From Caldimonas thermodepolymerans (GTDB lineage Bacteria > Pseudomonadota > Gammaproteobacteria > Burkholderiales > Burkholderiaceae_C): a stretch of DNA of 64,000 bases. The stretch covers positions 2,542,001 through 2,606,000 of the forward strand of contig NZ_CP064338.1 in NCBI RefSeq assembly GCF_015476235.1. Direction: 5' to 3'. Positions 49,549 to 57,238 of this stretch are shown piece after piece. Under the pieces are notes generated by a model that worked only from the letters and a program-made list of their open reading frames with translations, did not search any database and was not told the DNA's origin. The number at the start of each line of letters is the position of its first letter. The stretch's first letter is position 1. Position numbers and translations under genes: made by a program.

Positions 49549-49857
49549 ATGCTGTTCATTCTGCGGGACCCCTCTGGGGCCGTCCGAGCGACCTTTCGGG
49601 ACCGTCCGAACCCCGAGGAACTGCTTCGCGCGGCCTGGAGACTCCCACCGGGGGACCAGGTGCTCATGGTGGGGCACGAGGATGAAGGCTGGAGCCTTGC
49701 GATCCTCCGTGCAGGACGCTTGGTCCCCCTAGAGGAGGCTGGGCTCACCGGTGCTATCCCTGAACGTCTTAGAGGGCCTGTCAAGGAGTCCTTGGTCTCC
49801 CTTGCATGGTCTTCTCTGATTGATGAGGGATGGACGCTCCACGAACACCCCTCCTAA
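49549..49857 (+). CDS. Hypothetical early protein (102 aa)
   Basis: A 102-residue protein from ATG 49549; the frame is open further upstream without an RBS. It reads MLFILRDPSGAVRATFRD, then VLMVGHEDEGWSLAILRAGR, with alternating strand-like segments and a terminal helix. No family was recognised. A terminator-like hairpin follows 37 bases after its stop. Confidence 0.55.
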   Translation: MLFILRDPSGAVRATFRDRPNPEELLRAAWRLPPGDQVLMVGHEDEGWSLAILRAGRLVPLEEAGLTGAIPERLRGPVKESLVSLAWSSLIDEGWTLHEHPS

Positions 49858-49893
49858 GACTCCCCACCCTATCCTGAGGACTTCCTAGGGACT

Positions 49894-49914
49894 TCCTGGG
49901 ACTCCCCAGGATTT
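49894..49914 (+). terminator. Terminator-like hairpin before the regulator block
   Basis: TCCTGGG and CCCAGGA form a perfect 7-bp stem with an ACTC loop, followed by only three Ts. It may end part of the early transcript. The stretch from 49915 to 50066 holds no gene. Confidence 0.4.
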
Positions 49915-50066
49915 GCTGTGGCGGGGTAGTGGCGTGGGGTTCCCTAGCCCATCCCCCTCTAAGGATTCCTATACATTACCCTCAGAGTCCTCATCCACCG
50001 GGGGAGGCTCGGGAGTGGGGAGGTCGTGGCGATGGACCTGGTGAGCTGTCGTAGGAGAGTGAAGCA

Positions 50067-50141
50067 ATGATAGGATTTATCGCTGCTTGCATTGCGATTG
50101 TCCTAGTCATCAAGGCTATATGGGAGCAGTGCGTAAAGTAG
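50067..50141 (+). CDS. 24-aa hydrophobic microprotein
   Basis: A frame of 24 codons with GTAGGAG ten bases upstream: MIGFIAACIAIVLVIKAIW and then a short tail EQCVK. It would be a single-pass membrane microprotein. It lies just ahead of the XRE regulator. The RBS and composition support it, but size makes it uncertain. Confidence 0.35.
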   Translation: MIGFIAACIAIVLVIKAIWEQCVK

Positions 50142-50185
50142 GCGTATCTAAGAACGTAACTTAACTCAAGCGAAAGGCGGATCAC

Positions 50186-50593
50186 ATGGCGAATGCGCTT
50201 TACAACGCGACCGGGAGCACGGCCCGGACGATGCGGAAGCGGGCCGGGGCATGGTTAAAGTCCCTCAGGGAGCAGGCGGGCCTGACCCAACTGGAGATGG
50301 CTACCCGACTGGGCTATGCGTACCTGACGATGATCTCCCAGATCGAACGGGGGATCGGTCGTGTGCCGCCTGAAGACTGGCCGACCTGGGCGGAGCTGCT
50401 GCGAGTGGACACGCGGGAGTTCGCCCGGCAAATGTTGTACTGGTACGACCCCCACGCGCACTACGCATTGTTTGGGGGCATCCACCCGCACGACGCGGAG
50501 AATCTTCCAAGGGAAACCTCGAATGTCAACCGCAGCTTTGAATCTGGACTCGCTAAGACTGGCCGCAAGCCTGGCCGGGTATCAGGTGACTGA
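50186..50593 (+). CDS. XRE-family DNA-binding protein, candidate lysogeny repressor
   Basis: A 135-residue protein with a Cro/CI-type helix-turn-helix: WLKSLREQAGLTQLEMATRLGYAYLTMISQIERG. The C-terminal half (DTREFARQMLYWYDPHAHYALFGG) looks like a small dimerisation part; there is no peptidase S24 domain, so it would not be cleaved by RecA like CI. It is the only clear DNA-binding regulator in the early module and is the natural candidate to bind the TAGCGT sites, but that link is an inference. Confidence 0.82.
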   Translation: MANALYNATGSTARTMRKRAGAWLKSLREQAGLTQLEMATRLGYAYLTMISQIERGIGRVPPEDWPTWAELLRVDTREFARQMLYWYDPHAHYALFGGIHPHDAENLPRETSNVNRSFESGLAKTGRKPGRVSGD

Positions 50594-50780
50594 GACCGCC
50601 CCTGAGGGCGACGTGACTGCCGGGCACTGTGAGCCTTGGCTGATCGCCGTCAAGGGTGACCACGAGCTGCTTCTGGAGGGGAACTGGACGACCAACATGA
50701 TCACGGTCAAGGACCTGGACGGGCGTCCTCTACTCACGGGCGCCCCGGGCGCCGCCCTCCCCCTCGCGGCGCTGCACTGA
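50523..50780 (+). CDS. Hypothetical phage protein between regulator and integrase (85 aa)
   Basis: An 85-residue protein overlapping the end of the XRE gene by 71 bases in another frame, with CAAGGGAA upstream. It reads MSTAALNLDSLRLAASLAGY and LLEGNWTTNMITVKDLDGRP. It could be an excisionase-like or accessory factor by position, but shows no helix-turn-helix. No family was recognised. Confidence 0.5.
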   Translation: MSTAALNLDSLRLAASLAGYQVTETAPEGDVTAGHCEPWLIAVKGDHELLLEGNWTTNMITVKDLDGRPLLTGAPGAALPLAALH

Positions 50781-50803
50781 CCGACACCGGAGAGGAGCCC
50801 CGT

Positions 50804-52324
50804 ATGCTGTTCAAACGGAACGGATCGCCCAACTGGTACTACGAGTTCGTGTACAAGGGCAAACGCTACCGCGGCGCCACGGGAACGGCATCGAAGACCG
50901 AGGCGCGAGCCATCGTCAACCGCATCCGTCAGCAGGTCGCCGAGGATGTCGCCGCCAAACGCCAGGGTATCAAGCGATGGACGATGGGTCAGCTCGCCGA
51001 CGCTTGGCTGGCGGCCAGCAAGAACACCCACCGGGACTGGAAGAACAACGAGTCGCGCGTGCGCAAGCTGTTCGGCCGGGCCCTGGTGGACGGGAAGGTC
51101 GTGCAGGCCACGTACAAGGACGACCGGGGGCAGGTGCGGCCCCGTTTCGGGCTTTCGCGCGACCTTCCTGTACATGAACTGTCCCATGCGACGCTGCTGG
51201 AGCTACGTAACGCACGTGCGCTAGAGGGGAACTCCCCGGCCACGATCAACCGCGAAATGGCCTTGGTGCAGTCCCTGGTCGCCTTCGCCGCAGCAAACGG
51301 CGTGGTGACCCCCGCCAAGCCCCTGGTCTTCTCCTCCAAGCGCCAGACCGCGGGCGCCCTGAAATTCAAGGAGTCCAAGGGCAAACTGCGCTGGCTGACC
51401 CTGGAGGAGGAGACGGCCCTGCTGGCCGAGCTGGAGCGCAAATACGAGGAGAGCAAGGGCGGCGGCAAGATCGGCAACGTCCTGATCCAGGACCAGATCG
51501 ACCTCTGCATCTTTCTACTGGACACCGGGGCCCGGTACAACGAGGTCGCCCGGCTGACTCGGGACGTGCTGGACATGGAGCGCGGGGTGGTGAACCTGTA
51601 CCGCTCCAAGTTCGGCAAGGCGTCCGACCTGAAGATGACCGCCCGCCTGCGACGCATGCTGGAGGCCCGGCTGCAACGCCTGGGCACCCGGCGCTACCTG
51701 TTCCCCGCTGGACAGGGACGCAACTGGGCCGACGAGGACATCCCCCGAGGGCATGCCACCCGCGGCATCCAGGCCAGCATCGACGCCGCCGGCCTGAACG
51801 ATCCCCTGAAGGTCCAGGCGATGGGCCGGGTGACCCCGCACACCTTCCGGGACACCTTCGCCTCGCGCCTGATCCAAAACGGGTTCACCCTGTACGAGGT
51901 GCAGGCCCTGCTGGGTCACAGCTCCCCCGCCATGACCCAGAAGTACGCCAAGCTCCTGGTGCTGGACGTGTCGAGCCGCGCCGCCGAGAAGCTGAACGAG
52001 CTGCATGGTCAGCGGGCGATCCGCAGCGACGCCGAGACCATCCCCTTCCGCGAGACTCCCCCGGTTAATGACGACCCTAGCGCCGTCACCCGCGTGTCAC
52101 TCGGGTCCTGGTCAATTCCGGTGGCCCTCCCCTCATGGGGGCTGGGTCCCCCCAAAAGCCCCCCCAATGAGGGTCCCCTCATTAATGGTATCACGCTAGG
52201 CGTGACCAAAGAAGAAGCCCAGGAGGCCAGTATTTATGCGGCTTCCAGGGCTTCGGGGATGGTGGGTTGTGGGGGACTCGAACCCTCGACCAACGGATTA
52301 AAAGTCCGCTGCTCTACCAGCTGA
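50804..52324 (+). CDS. int: Tyrosine integrase
   Basis: A 506-residue phage integrase. The N-terminal part has an arm-binding-type beta fold (GSPNWYYEFVYKGKRYRGATG) and a SAM-like core-binding region; the catalytic domain has Arg244, His346 and Arg349 (HTFRDTF), His372 (LLGHSS) and Tyr381 (KYAKL). The last about 110 residues extend past the usual end, and the reading frame runs through the tRNA-Lys core site, so in the circular phage it would finish with different residues than in the prophage. It recombines attP with the tRNA-Lys(UUU) gene. ATG 50804 has GAGGAG upstream. Confidence 0.95.
   Translation: MLFKRNGSPNWYYEFVYKGKRYRGATGTASKTEARAIVNRIRQQVAEDVAAKRQGIKRWTMGQLADAWLAASKNTHRDWKNNESRVRKLFGRALVDGKVVQATYKDDRGQVRPRFGLSRDLPVHELSHATLLELRNARALEGNSPATINREMALVQSLVAFAAANGVVTPAKPLVFSSKRQTAGALKFKESKGKLRWLTLEEETALLAELERKYEESKGGGKIGNVLIQDQIDLCIFLLDTGARYNEVARLTRDVLDMERGVVNLYRSKFGKASDLKMTARLRRMLEARLQRLGTRRYLFPAGQGRNWADEDIPRGHATRGIQASIDAAGLNDPLKVQAMGRVTPHTFRDTFASRLIQNGFTLYEVQALLGHSSPAMTQKYAKLLVLDVSSRAAEKLNELHGQRAIRSDAETIPFRETPPVNDDPSAVTRVSLGSWSIPVALPSWGLGPPKSPPNEGPLINGITLGVTKEEAQEASIYAASRASGMVGCGGLEPSTNGLKVRCSTS
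52144..52165. repeat. C-rich repeat, candidate integrase arm site (right)
   Basis: GGGTCCCCCCAAAAG followed by seven Cs, nearly identical to 9769-9790 at the other end of the prophage. The copies lie about 105-125 bases from the core on both sides when the phage is circular. Confidence 0.45.
52191..52205. promoter_or_regulatory. TCACGC-TAG-GCGTGA palindrome near the integrase end
   Basis: A perfect 6-bp-arm inverted repeat that includes the core TAGCGTGA on the minus strand, shared with the early-promoter operators. Confidence 0.35.
52211..52257 (-). terminator. Phage-supplied terminator for tRNA-Lys(UUU)
   Basis: On the minus strand, directly 3' of the tRNA: GAAGCCC-T-GGA-A-GCC pairs with GGC-C-TCC-T-GGGCTTC, then TTCTTT. 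It replaces the host terminator now stranded at 9566-9614. It lies within the integrase coding sequence on the opposite strand. Confidence 0.65.
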
Positions 52325-52335
52325 GCTAACAACCC
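52260..52335 (-). tRNA. tRNA-Lys (anticodon UUU), attR, chimeric host-phage gene
   Basis: A full 76-base cloverleaf including encoded CCA (52260-52262). The acceptor stem GGGTTGT / ACAACCC and anticodon loop CTTTTAA are intact. The 17-base core 52288-52304 equals 9649-9665. The 5' half is host; the T arm and 3' end come from the phage and read GAGGG-TTCGAGT-CCCCC, with an A50-C64 mismatch, while the displaced host half at attL has a perfect T stem. Confidence 0.95.
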
Positions 52336-52372
52336 GAAAGCCCGATATTCTAACCGGTTCCAGCCCGGCCGC

Positions 52373-53140
52373 TCAAGCCCCGGCCAGGCAACGCAGCACC
52401 TCGCCGGCGGCCACCATGCCGAAGGTGGCCGTCACGCTCACCACCGAGCCGTAGCCGTGGCAGTTGAGGCTGCCGTCGAGTTCGCAGCTTTCGGGCGGCC
52501 GGGTGATGGTCTCGCGCGAGAACACGCAGGCCAGCCCGATCGGCCCGCTGCGCGGCGCGCCATGCTCCTTGCGCAGGCGCTGGCGCAGCGCGGCCAGCAG
52601 CGGGTCGTGCGTGGTCTGCGACAGGTCGGCCACCTCGACCTCCTGCGCGCGCAGCTTCCCGCCCGCCGCGCCCACGGTGACGGCCAGCACGTGCTCGCGC
52701 AGCGCCCAGGCGGCGATCGCGAGCTTGGCACGCACCTGGTCGCAGCAGTCGATCACGGCATCGACCGGCCCCGGCAGCAGCGCGGGCCAGTTGGCCGGCT
52801 CGACGAACTCCTCCACCGCATGCACGGTGCAACCGGGGTGGATCGCCGCGACACGCTCGCGCAGCGCCTGCACCTTGGCCTGGCCGAGGGTGTGCTCGAG
52901 CGCGTGGATCTGGCGGTTGACGTTGGAGACGGCGATGTGGTCGAGGTCGATCAGCACCAGCTCGGCGACACCGCTGCGCGCCAGCGCCTCGGCCGCCCAG
53001 GAGCCGACCCCCCCCACGCCGACCACCGCGACGCGCGACGCGCGCAGCCGCTCGTAGCCGGCGCTCCCGTACAGCCGGCGCAGCCCGCCGAAGCGGCGCT
53101 CCTCGTCGGCCTGCCAGGACTGGGCGTCGTTCGCGTCCAT
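52373..53140 (-). CDS. tcdA: tRNA threonylcarbamoyladenosine dehydratase
   Basis: A 255-residue E1-like (ThiF/HesA) enzyme. The nucleotide-binding GVGGVGSWAAEALARSG is followed by the acidic ELVLIDLDHI strand and NRQIHAL. TcdA uses ATP to cyclise t6A37 in tRNAs. The C-terminal part GSVVSVTATFGMVAAGEVL is typical. A full-length gene beside a tRNA-Lys, which itself carries t6A-type modification in bacteria, is probably coincidence. Confidence 0.92.
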   Translation of the reverse strand: MDANDAQSWQADEERRFGGLRRLYGSAGYERLRASRVAVVGVGGVGSWAAEALARSGVAELVLIDLDHIAVSNVNRQIHALEHTLGQAKVQALRERVAAIHPGCTVHAVEEFVEPANWPALLPGPVDAVIDCCDQVRAKLAIAAWALREHVLAVTVGAAGGKLRAQEVEVADLSQTTHDPLLAALRQRLRKEHGAPRSGPIGLACVFSRETITRPPESCELDGSLNCHGYGSVVSVTATFGMVAAGEVLRCLAGA

Positions 53141-53147
53141 CGCCGCT

Positions 53148-54263
53148 TCAGAGCAGCCGCTCCATGCGCCAGCCCTGGTACTTCAGCGCCGCGACGGCGC
53201 CGGCCAGGATGGCCGCGAGCGCGAGGAAGCTGGACAGGTTCAGCGTCGAGATGCCCGACAGCCCCTGCCCGATGGTGCAGCCCAGCGCCGTCACGCCCCC
53301 CACGCCCATCAGCACGCCGCCGATCAGGTGGTTGGCCATGTCCTCCACGTCACGGAAGCCTTCCCAGCGGAAGCTGCGCGTGGCCATCGCATGCAGCGCC
53401 GAGCCGACCACCACGCCGAACACCGAGACGATGCCGACGGTCAGTACGCGGCTGGTGTCGCTGAAATAGAGCAGCCAGTCGATCGTGTAGCTGACCGGCC
53501 CGACAAAGCTGAGCGACTCCATGCGCCGCGAGTTGGTGGCGAGGAACGCCTCCTCCAACGTGTCGGGATCCTCGGGGACGTAGCCCAGCACGCCCGACAC
53601 CCACCACACGCCGACGATCACCGCGCCGATGCCCAGGCCACCGAGCACGGTGTTGCCGGCACGCCCGTCCGGCGTGGCCAGCGCCCAGGCCAGGCAGGCC
53701 CCGCCCAGCCCCAGTCCCAGCACCCAGGCGAGCGTGGCCTTGGACCAGCCGGTGGCCGCATTCAGCAGGGTCGGCAGGTCCTGCGCCACGGGCAGCATGG
53801 CACTCGCCCGGTCGACGGTGTTGACGCGCAGCACCCCGGTGATGCCGCGCAGCGTGGCATAGGCGCTCAGGCCGAGCACGAGGAACACCACCAGCGACTT
53901 GAGGTTGCCGCCGCCGATGCGGATCAGCGTCTTGCTGCCGCAACCGGAGCCCAGCACCATGCCGAAACCGAACAGGAAGCCACCGACCAGGGCCGACAGC
54001 CACATCAGGCGCGGCCCGCCGTAGACGGTCTTGGAGGCATCGACCCAGCCGAGGCCGACCATCGCGTTGAACCCGATGATGGCCACGCCGATGGCCATGA
54101 CCCACATGCGCATGCGGGTCCAGTCGCCCATGTTGACGATGTCGGCCACCGCGCCCATGGTGCAGAAGTGGGTGCGCTGGGCAATCGCGCCAAAGGCAAC
54201 GGACAGCGCAAAAGCAGCCCAGAGGACCTGGGCTGCGATGGAGGAAAGATCAACGTCCGGCAT
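53148..54263 (-). CDS. YeeE/YedE-family sulfur-compound transporter
   Basis: A 371-residue membrane protein with about ten TM segments. The family's cysteine motifs are visible: QRTHFCTMGAVADI, GMVLGSGCGSKTLIR and ALGCTIGQGLSG. In studied YeeE proteins such cysteines pass thiosulfate through the membrane. No tusA gene is adjacent. It is eight bases from tcdA, so they may be transcribed together. Confidence 0.9.
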   Translation of the reverse strand: MPDVDLSSIAAQVLWAAFALSVAFGAIAQRTHFCTMGAVADIVNMGDWTRMRMWVMAIGVAIIGFNAMVGLGWVDASKTVYGGPRLMWLSALVGGFLFGFGMVLGSGCGSKTLIRIGGGNLKSLVVFLVLGLSAYATLRGITGVLRVNTVDRASAMLPVAQDLPTLLNAATGWSKATLAWVLGLGLGGACLAWALATPDGRAGNTVLGGLGIGAVIVGVWWVSGVLGYVPEDPDTLEEAFLATNSRRMESLSFVGPVSYTIDWLLYFSDTSRVLTVGIVSVFGVVVGSALHAMATRSFRWEGFRDVEDMANHLIGGVLMGVGGVTALGCTIGQGLSGISTLNLSSFLALAAILAGAVAALKYQGWRMERLL

Positions 54264-54317
54264 GGGCCCGGATTGTAGGGGGCCCCTGCCCGGGATGACG
54301 GCGCGGGGGGGCGGCGG

Positions 54318-55112
54318 TCAGCGCAGGGCCACCAGGCGTTCCTTGGCTTCGGCCGCGGCCTCGCTCTGGGGATGGGCCTTGATCAGCTCTTCGAGCGTGC
54401 GGCGCGCGCCGGGACGGTCCTTCAGCTCGATCTGGCACATCGCGATCGACAGCATGGCCTCGGGCGCACGCGGATGCGTGGGCGCCAGCGCGACCATGCT
54501 GCGGAACGTGGCCATCGCGTTCTTGTAGTCGCGCTTGCCGTACTGGGCGTTGCCGAGCCAGTACAGCACCACCTCGTTGTAGCCGCTGCCCGGATAGCGC
54601 CGCTGGAACGACTGGAACGCCTCCGCCGCCTCGGCGAACGCGCCTTTGCGGAACAGGTCGAGCGCGGCTTCGTAGTCGCGCTTTTCCTCCGGCCGCGCGA
54701 GGAACTCCTTGCCGTCGACCACGGTCTTCTGCGGCTCGATCTGGCGGATGCGCTCCTCGATGCCTTGCGACAGGTCGGTCTGCCGGCGCTGCATCTCGGC
54801 CAGCTGGCGCGCCATCTCCTCGTCCTGCCCGCGCATCTGCGCGATCTCGTTGCGCATCTGCTCGAGCTGGTTGTTCAGTTCCAGCAGGCTGCGGCGCACC
54901 ATGTCGAGCTGCTCGGCCAGGCGCTGCTGTTCGTTGCGATGCTGTTCGTTGGCCTGCTCGAACTTCTGGCGCAGGTCCAGGATGGCGCGGCGCGCCTCGT
55001 CGTCGCCGAACAGCGCGTGAGCCGGCGCCGAGCCGGCGACGGCCAGGGCCAGCAGTGCGGCGCGCACGGTGGCCCCGGACGCCAGGCGGGGAAGGAAGCG
55101 GTACATCGTCAT
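54318..55112 (-). CDS. cpoB: Tol-Pal system coordinator
   Basis: A 264-residue periplasmic protein, formerly YbgF. It has a signal peptide ending APAHA, an N-terminal coiled coil (QKFEQANEQHRNEQQRL ... ) and C-terminal tetratricopeptide repeats (RDYEAALDLFRKGAFAEAAEAF, YNEVVLYWLGNAQYGKRDY). CpoB couples outer-membrane constriction to septal peptidoglycan synthesis. It follows pal by four bases in the conserved tolB-pal-cpoB order. Confidence 0.93.
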   Translation of the reverse strand: MTMYRFLPRLASGATVRAALLALAVAGSAPAHALFGDDEARRAILDLRQKFEQANEQHRNEQQRLAEQLDMVRRSLLELNNQLEQMRNEIAQMRGQDEEMARQLAEMQRRQTDLSQGIEERIRQIEPQKTVVDGKEFLARPEEKRDYEAALDLFRKGAFAEAAEAFQSFQRRYPGSGYNEVVLYWLGNAQYGKRDYKNAMATFRSMVALAPTHPRAPEAMLSIAMCQIELKDRPGARRTLEELIKAHPQSEAAAEAKERLVALR

Positions 55113-55116
55113 CGCA

Positions 55117-55656
55117 TCAACGCAGGTTCAGCTCCGCGCGACGGTTCTTGGCCCAGGCTTCCTCGCCGTAGCCCTGCACCGCAGGACGTTCCTCGCCGTA
55201 GCTGACCGCTTCCATCTGGCTGTCGCGCACGCCCAGCAGCGCCAGCGCCTTGCGCACCGCCTCGGCACGCTTCTGGCCCAGGGCCAGGTTGTACTCGCGT
55301 CCGCCGCGCTCGTCGGTGTGGCCTTCGATGGTCACGCGACGGTCGGCGTTGCCGCTCAGCGTGCGCGCATAGGAAGCGATGATCGGCTGGTATTCGTCCT
55401 TGATGACGTAGCTGTCGAAGTCGAAGTAGACGACCCGGCCGAGCTGGTTGGCGGCGTCTTGCTGGCCGGCCAGGTCGACCGACGACACCTGCGATTGCGC
55501 GGCGCGACCGCCCTGCGCCCCGCCGACCTGGTCCACCGGCGTGCCGGTGCGGCTTTCCACCGGGGTTTCGTCGAGTTTCACGCTGGACCCGCAGCCCGCC
55601 AGCACCGCGAGCATGCATGCAGCCGCCAGCACGGAAGAGGCAGTGCGAAGTTTCAT
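55117..55656 (-). CDS. pal: Peptidoglycan-associated lipoprotein
   Basis: A 179-residue outer-membrane lipoprotein. A signal with lipobox LAGC (about residue 22) is followed by a linker and an OmpA-like peptidoglycan-binding domain: VYFDFDSYVIKDEYQPII and VTIEGHTDERGGREYNLALG. It anchors the outer membrane to the wall and works with TolB, whose gene lies upstream. Confidence 0.96.
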   Translation of the reverse strand: MKLRTASSVLAAACMLAVLAGCGSSVKLDETPVESRTGTPVDQVGGAQGGRAAQSQVSSVDLAGQQDAANQLGRVVYFDFDSYVIKDEYQPIIASYARTLSGNADRRVTIEGHTDERGGREYNLALGQKRAEAVRKALALLGVRDSQMEAVSYGEERPAVQGYGEEAWAKNRRAELNLR

Positions 55657-55752
55657 GACGGATTCTCCTGTGTATGAACGGACGCCCGCCTGGGCCGGCG
55701 CCGGAAGCTCAGGCCCGCGCCGGGGCGGGCTGCAACGATGGATCAGACCGAT

Positions 55753-57030
55753 TCAGCGCAGGAAAGGTCCCCAGACGGGCTCGAGGACGTCGCCCCGATT
55801 GGACAGCAGAGTGGCTTTGATCTTGCCATCGAGCGTGGTGGTCATCAACACGTTGCGTCCCTGGGAGCGGGTGGCGTAGAGGATCAGCCGGCTGTTCGGC
55901 GCGAAGCTCGGGCTTTCGTCGTCGCTGGTCTCGGAGATCGAGGTGACCGTGCCGCTGGCCAGCTCCATCAGCTGCAGCTGAAAGGCGCCCCCGCTGGTGC
56001 GGGTGACGTAGGCCATCCAGCGCCCGTCGGGACTGATCGCCGGGCTGATGTTGTAGTTGCCGGTGAAGGTCACGCGCTGGGCCGCGCCGCCCGAGGCCGG
56101 CATGCGGTAGATCTGCGGCGAGCCGCCGCGGTCGCTGACGAAGTAGATCTGGCTGCCGTCCGGCGACCAGGCCGGCTCGGTGTCGATGCCCGAGCTGGTG
56201 GCCAGGCGGCGCAGGTTGCCGCCGTCGGCGTTGACCGCGTAGATCTGCGACAGGCCGTCGCGGGTCAGCACCACGGCCAGCGTGCGGCCGTCCGGCGACC
56301 AGGCGGGGGCACTGTTCGAGCCCTTGTAGGCCGCCACCGGGCGACGCCGGCCGCTGGCGACGTCCTGCACGTAGACGATGGGCTTCTTGGCCTCGAACGA
56401 CACGTAGGCCAGCTCCTGGCCGTCGGGCGACCAGGCCGGGGAGATGATGGGCTCGCCGCTGGACAGCGCGACCTGCGCGCCCTCCCCGTCGGAATCGGCG
56501 ACCCACAGCGTGTAGCGGCGCGCCGCCTGCGTGACGTAGGCGATGCGCGTGGCGAACACGCCCTTCTCGCCGGTCAGCTTCTCGTACACGTAGTCGGCGA
56601 TGCGGTGTGCCACGAGGCGCAGGTCGGCTTCCACGACCGCGTAGGCCTGGCCCCCCAGGTCGAGGCCGCGCACCGTGTCCCACAGCTTGAAGCGCACGTC
56701 GACGCGGCCGTCGGCCAGCTTGGTGAGGCTGCCCGCGACCAGCGCGTCGGCGCCCCGGCCACGCCAGTCCTGGGGCACGGGGCGGGCGTTCTCGTCCAGC
56801 CCGGTGTCGGAGACGTCGATGCCGCGGAACTGGCCGCTGCGCTCGAGGTCGGCACGCACGATGCGCGAAACCTGCTGCGTCCAGCCGGCCTCGCCACGGA
56901 ACGGGGCGATCGCGATCGGGAACTGCGTGGCGCCGACGCCGGAGATGTCGACCCGGAACTGCGCCAATGCGGGGCCGGCCGTCAGGGCAGCCGGAACGGA
57001 CAAAAAGCGGCGACGGGACCAGTAATTCAT
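55753..57030 (-). CDS. tolB: Tol-Pal system beta-propeller protein TolB
   Basis: A 425-residue periplasmic protein. The start at 57030 gives a twin-Arg-like MNYWSRRRFLSVPAALTAGP signal peptide; the longer open frame up to 57183 is unlikely. The N-terminal domain (FRVDISGVGATQFPIAIAPF) is followed by repeated propeller blades with SPAWSPDGQELAYVS, APAWSPDGRTLAVVL, EPAWSPDGSQIYFVS and SPAISPDGRWMAYVT. It links Pal with TolA. Confidence 0.95.
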   Translation of the reverse strand: MNYWSRRRFLSVPAALTAGPALAQFRVDISGVGATQFPIAIAPFRGEAGWTQQVSRIVRADLERSGQFRGIDVSDTGLDENARPVPQDWRGRGADALVAGSLTKLADGRVDVRFKLWDTVRGLDLGGQAYAVVEADLRLVAHRIADYVYEKLTGEKGVFATRIAYVTQAARRYTLWVADSDGEGAQVALSSGEPIISPAWSPDGQELAYVSFEAKKPIVYVQDVASGRRRPVAAYKGSNSAPAWSPDGRTLAVVLTRDGLSQIYAVNADGGNLRRLATSSGIDTEPAWSPDGSQIYFVSDRGGSPQIYRMPASGGAAQRVTFTGNYNISPAISPDGRWMAYVTRTSGGAFQLQLMELASGTVTSISETSDDESPSFAPNSRLILYATRSQGRNVLMTTTLDGKIKATLLSNRGDVLEPVWGPFLR

Positions 57031-57238
57031 TGTCCTTCTTGCATCCTTCCTAGTCGTGAGCCGCGGGGCGGCAACCGTCGTATTGTCGCGGCACGCGCAA
57101 AGACATCGATCATCCCGCGCCCGACGGCCCACGGCGCGCCGGATCGCGTAACGTCGGTAACGAAATCGCGGCCGCCCGACCACGGCTTCGGTCCCGGGCC
57201 GCGGGCCGGAGTTCCGTGGTCAGGCCGGGTGCGCATCG

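Larger units (their letters stand above)
9649..52304 (+). mobile_element. Temperate T7-like podovirus prophage, about 42.7 kb
   Basis: The element is bounded by a 17-bp core repeat in tRNA-Lys(UUU) and carries a tyrosine integrase at its right end. Its content follows the T7 plan: single-chain-type RNA polymerase, SSB, primase-helicase, DNA polymerase, exonuclease, portal, scaffold, capsid, tubes A/B, internal proteins, tail fibre and terminase. All genes point rightward. The order is permuted at attP: the early module is at the right end and the polymerase at the left. Every structural gene expected is present and open, so the prophage appears intact apart from the RNA polymerase split and one frameshifted small early gene. 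Confidence 0.96.
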
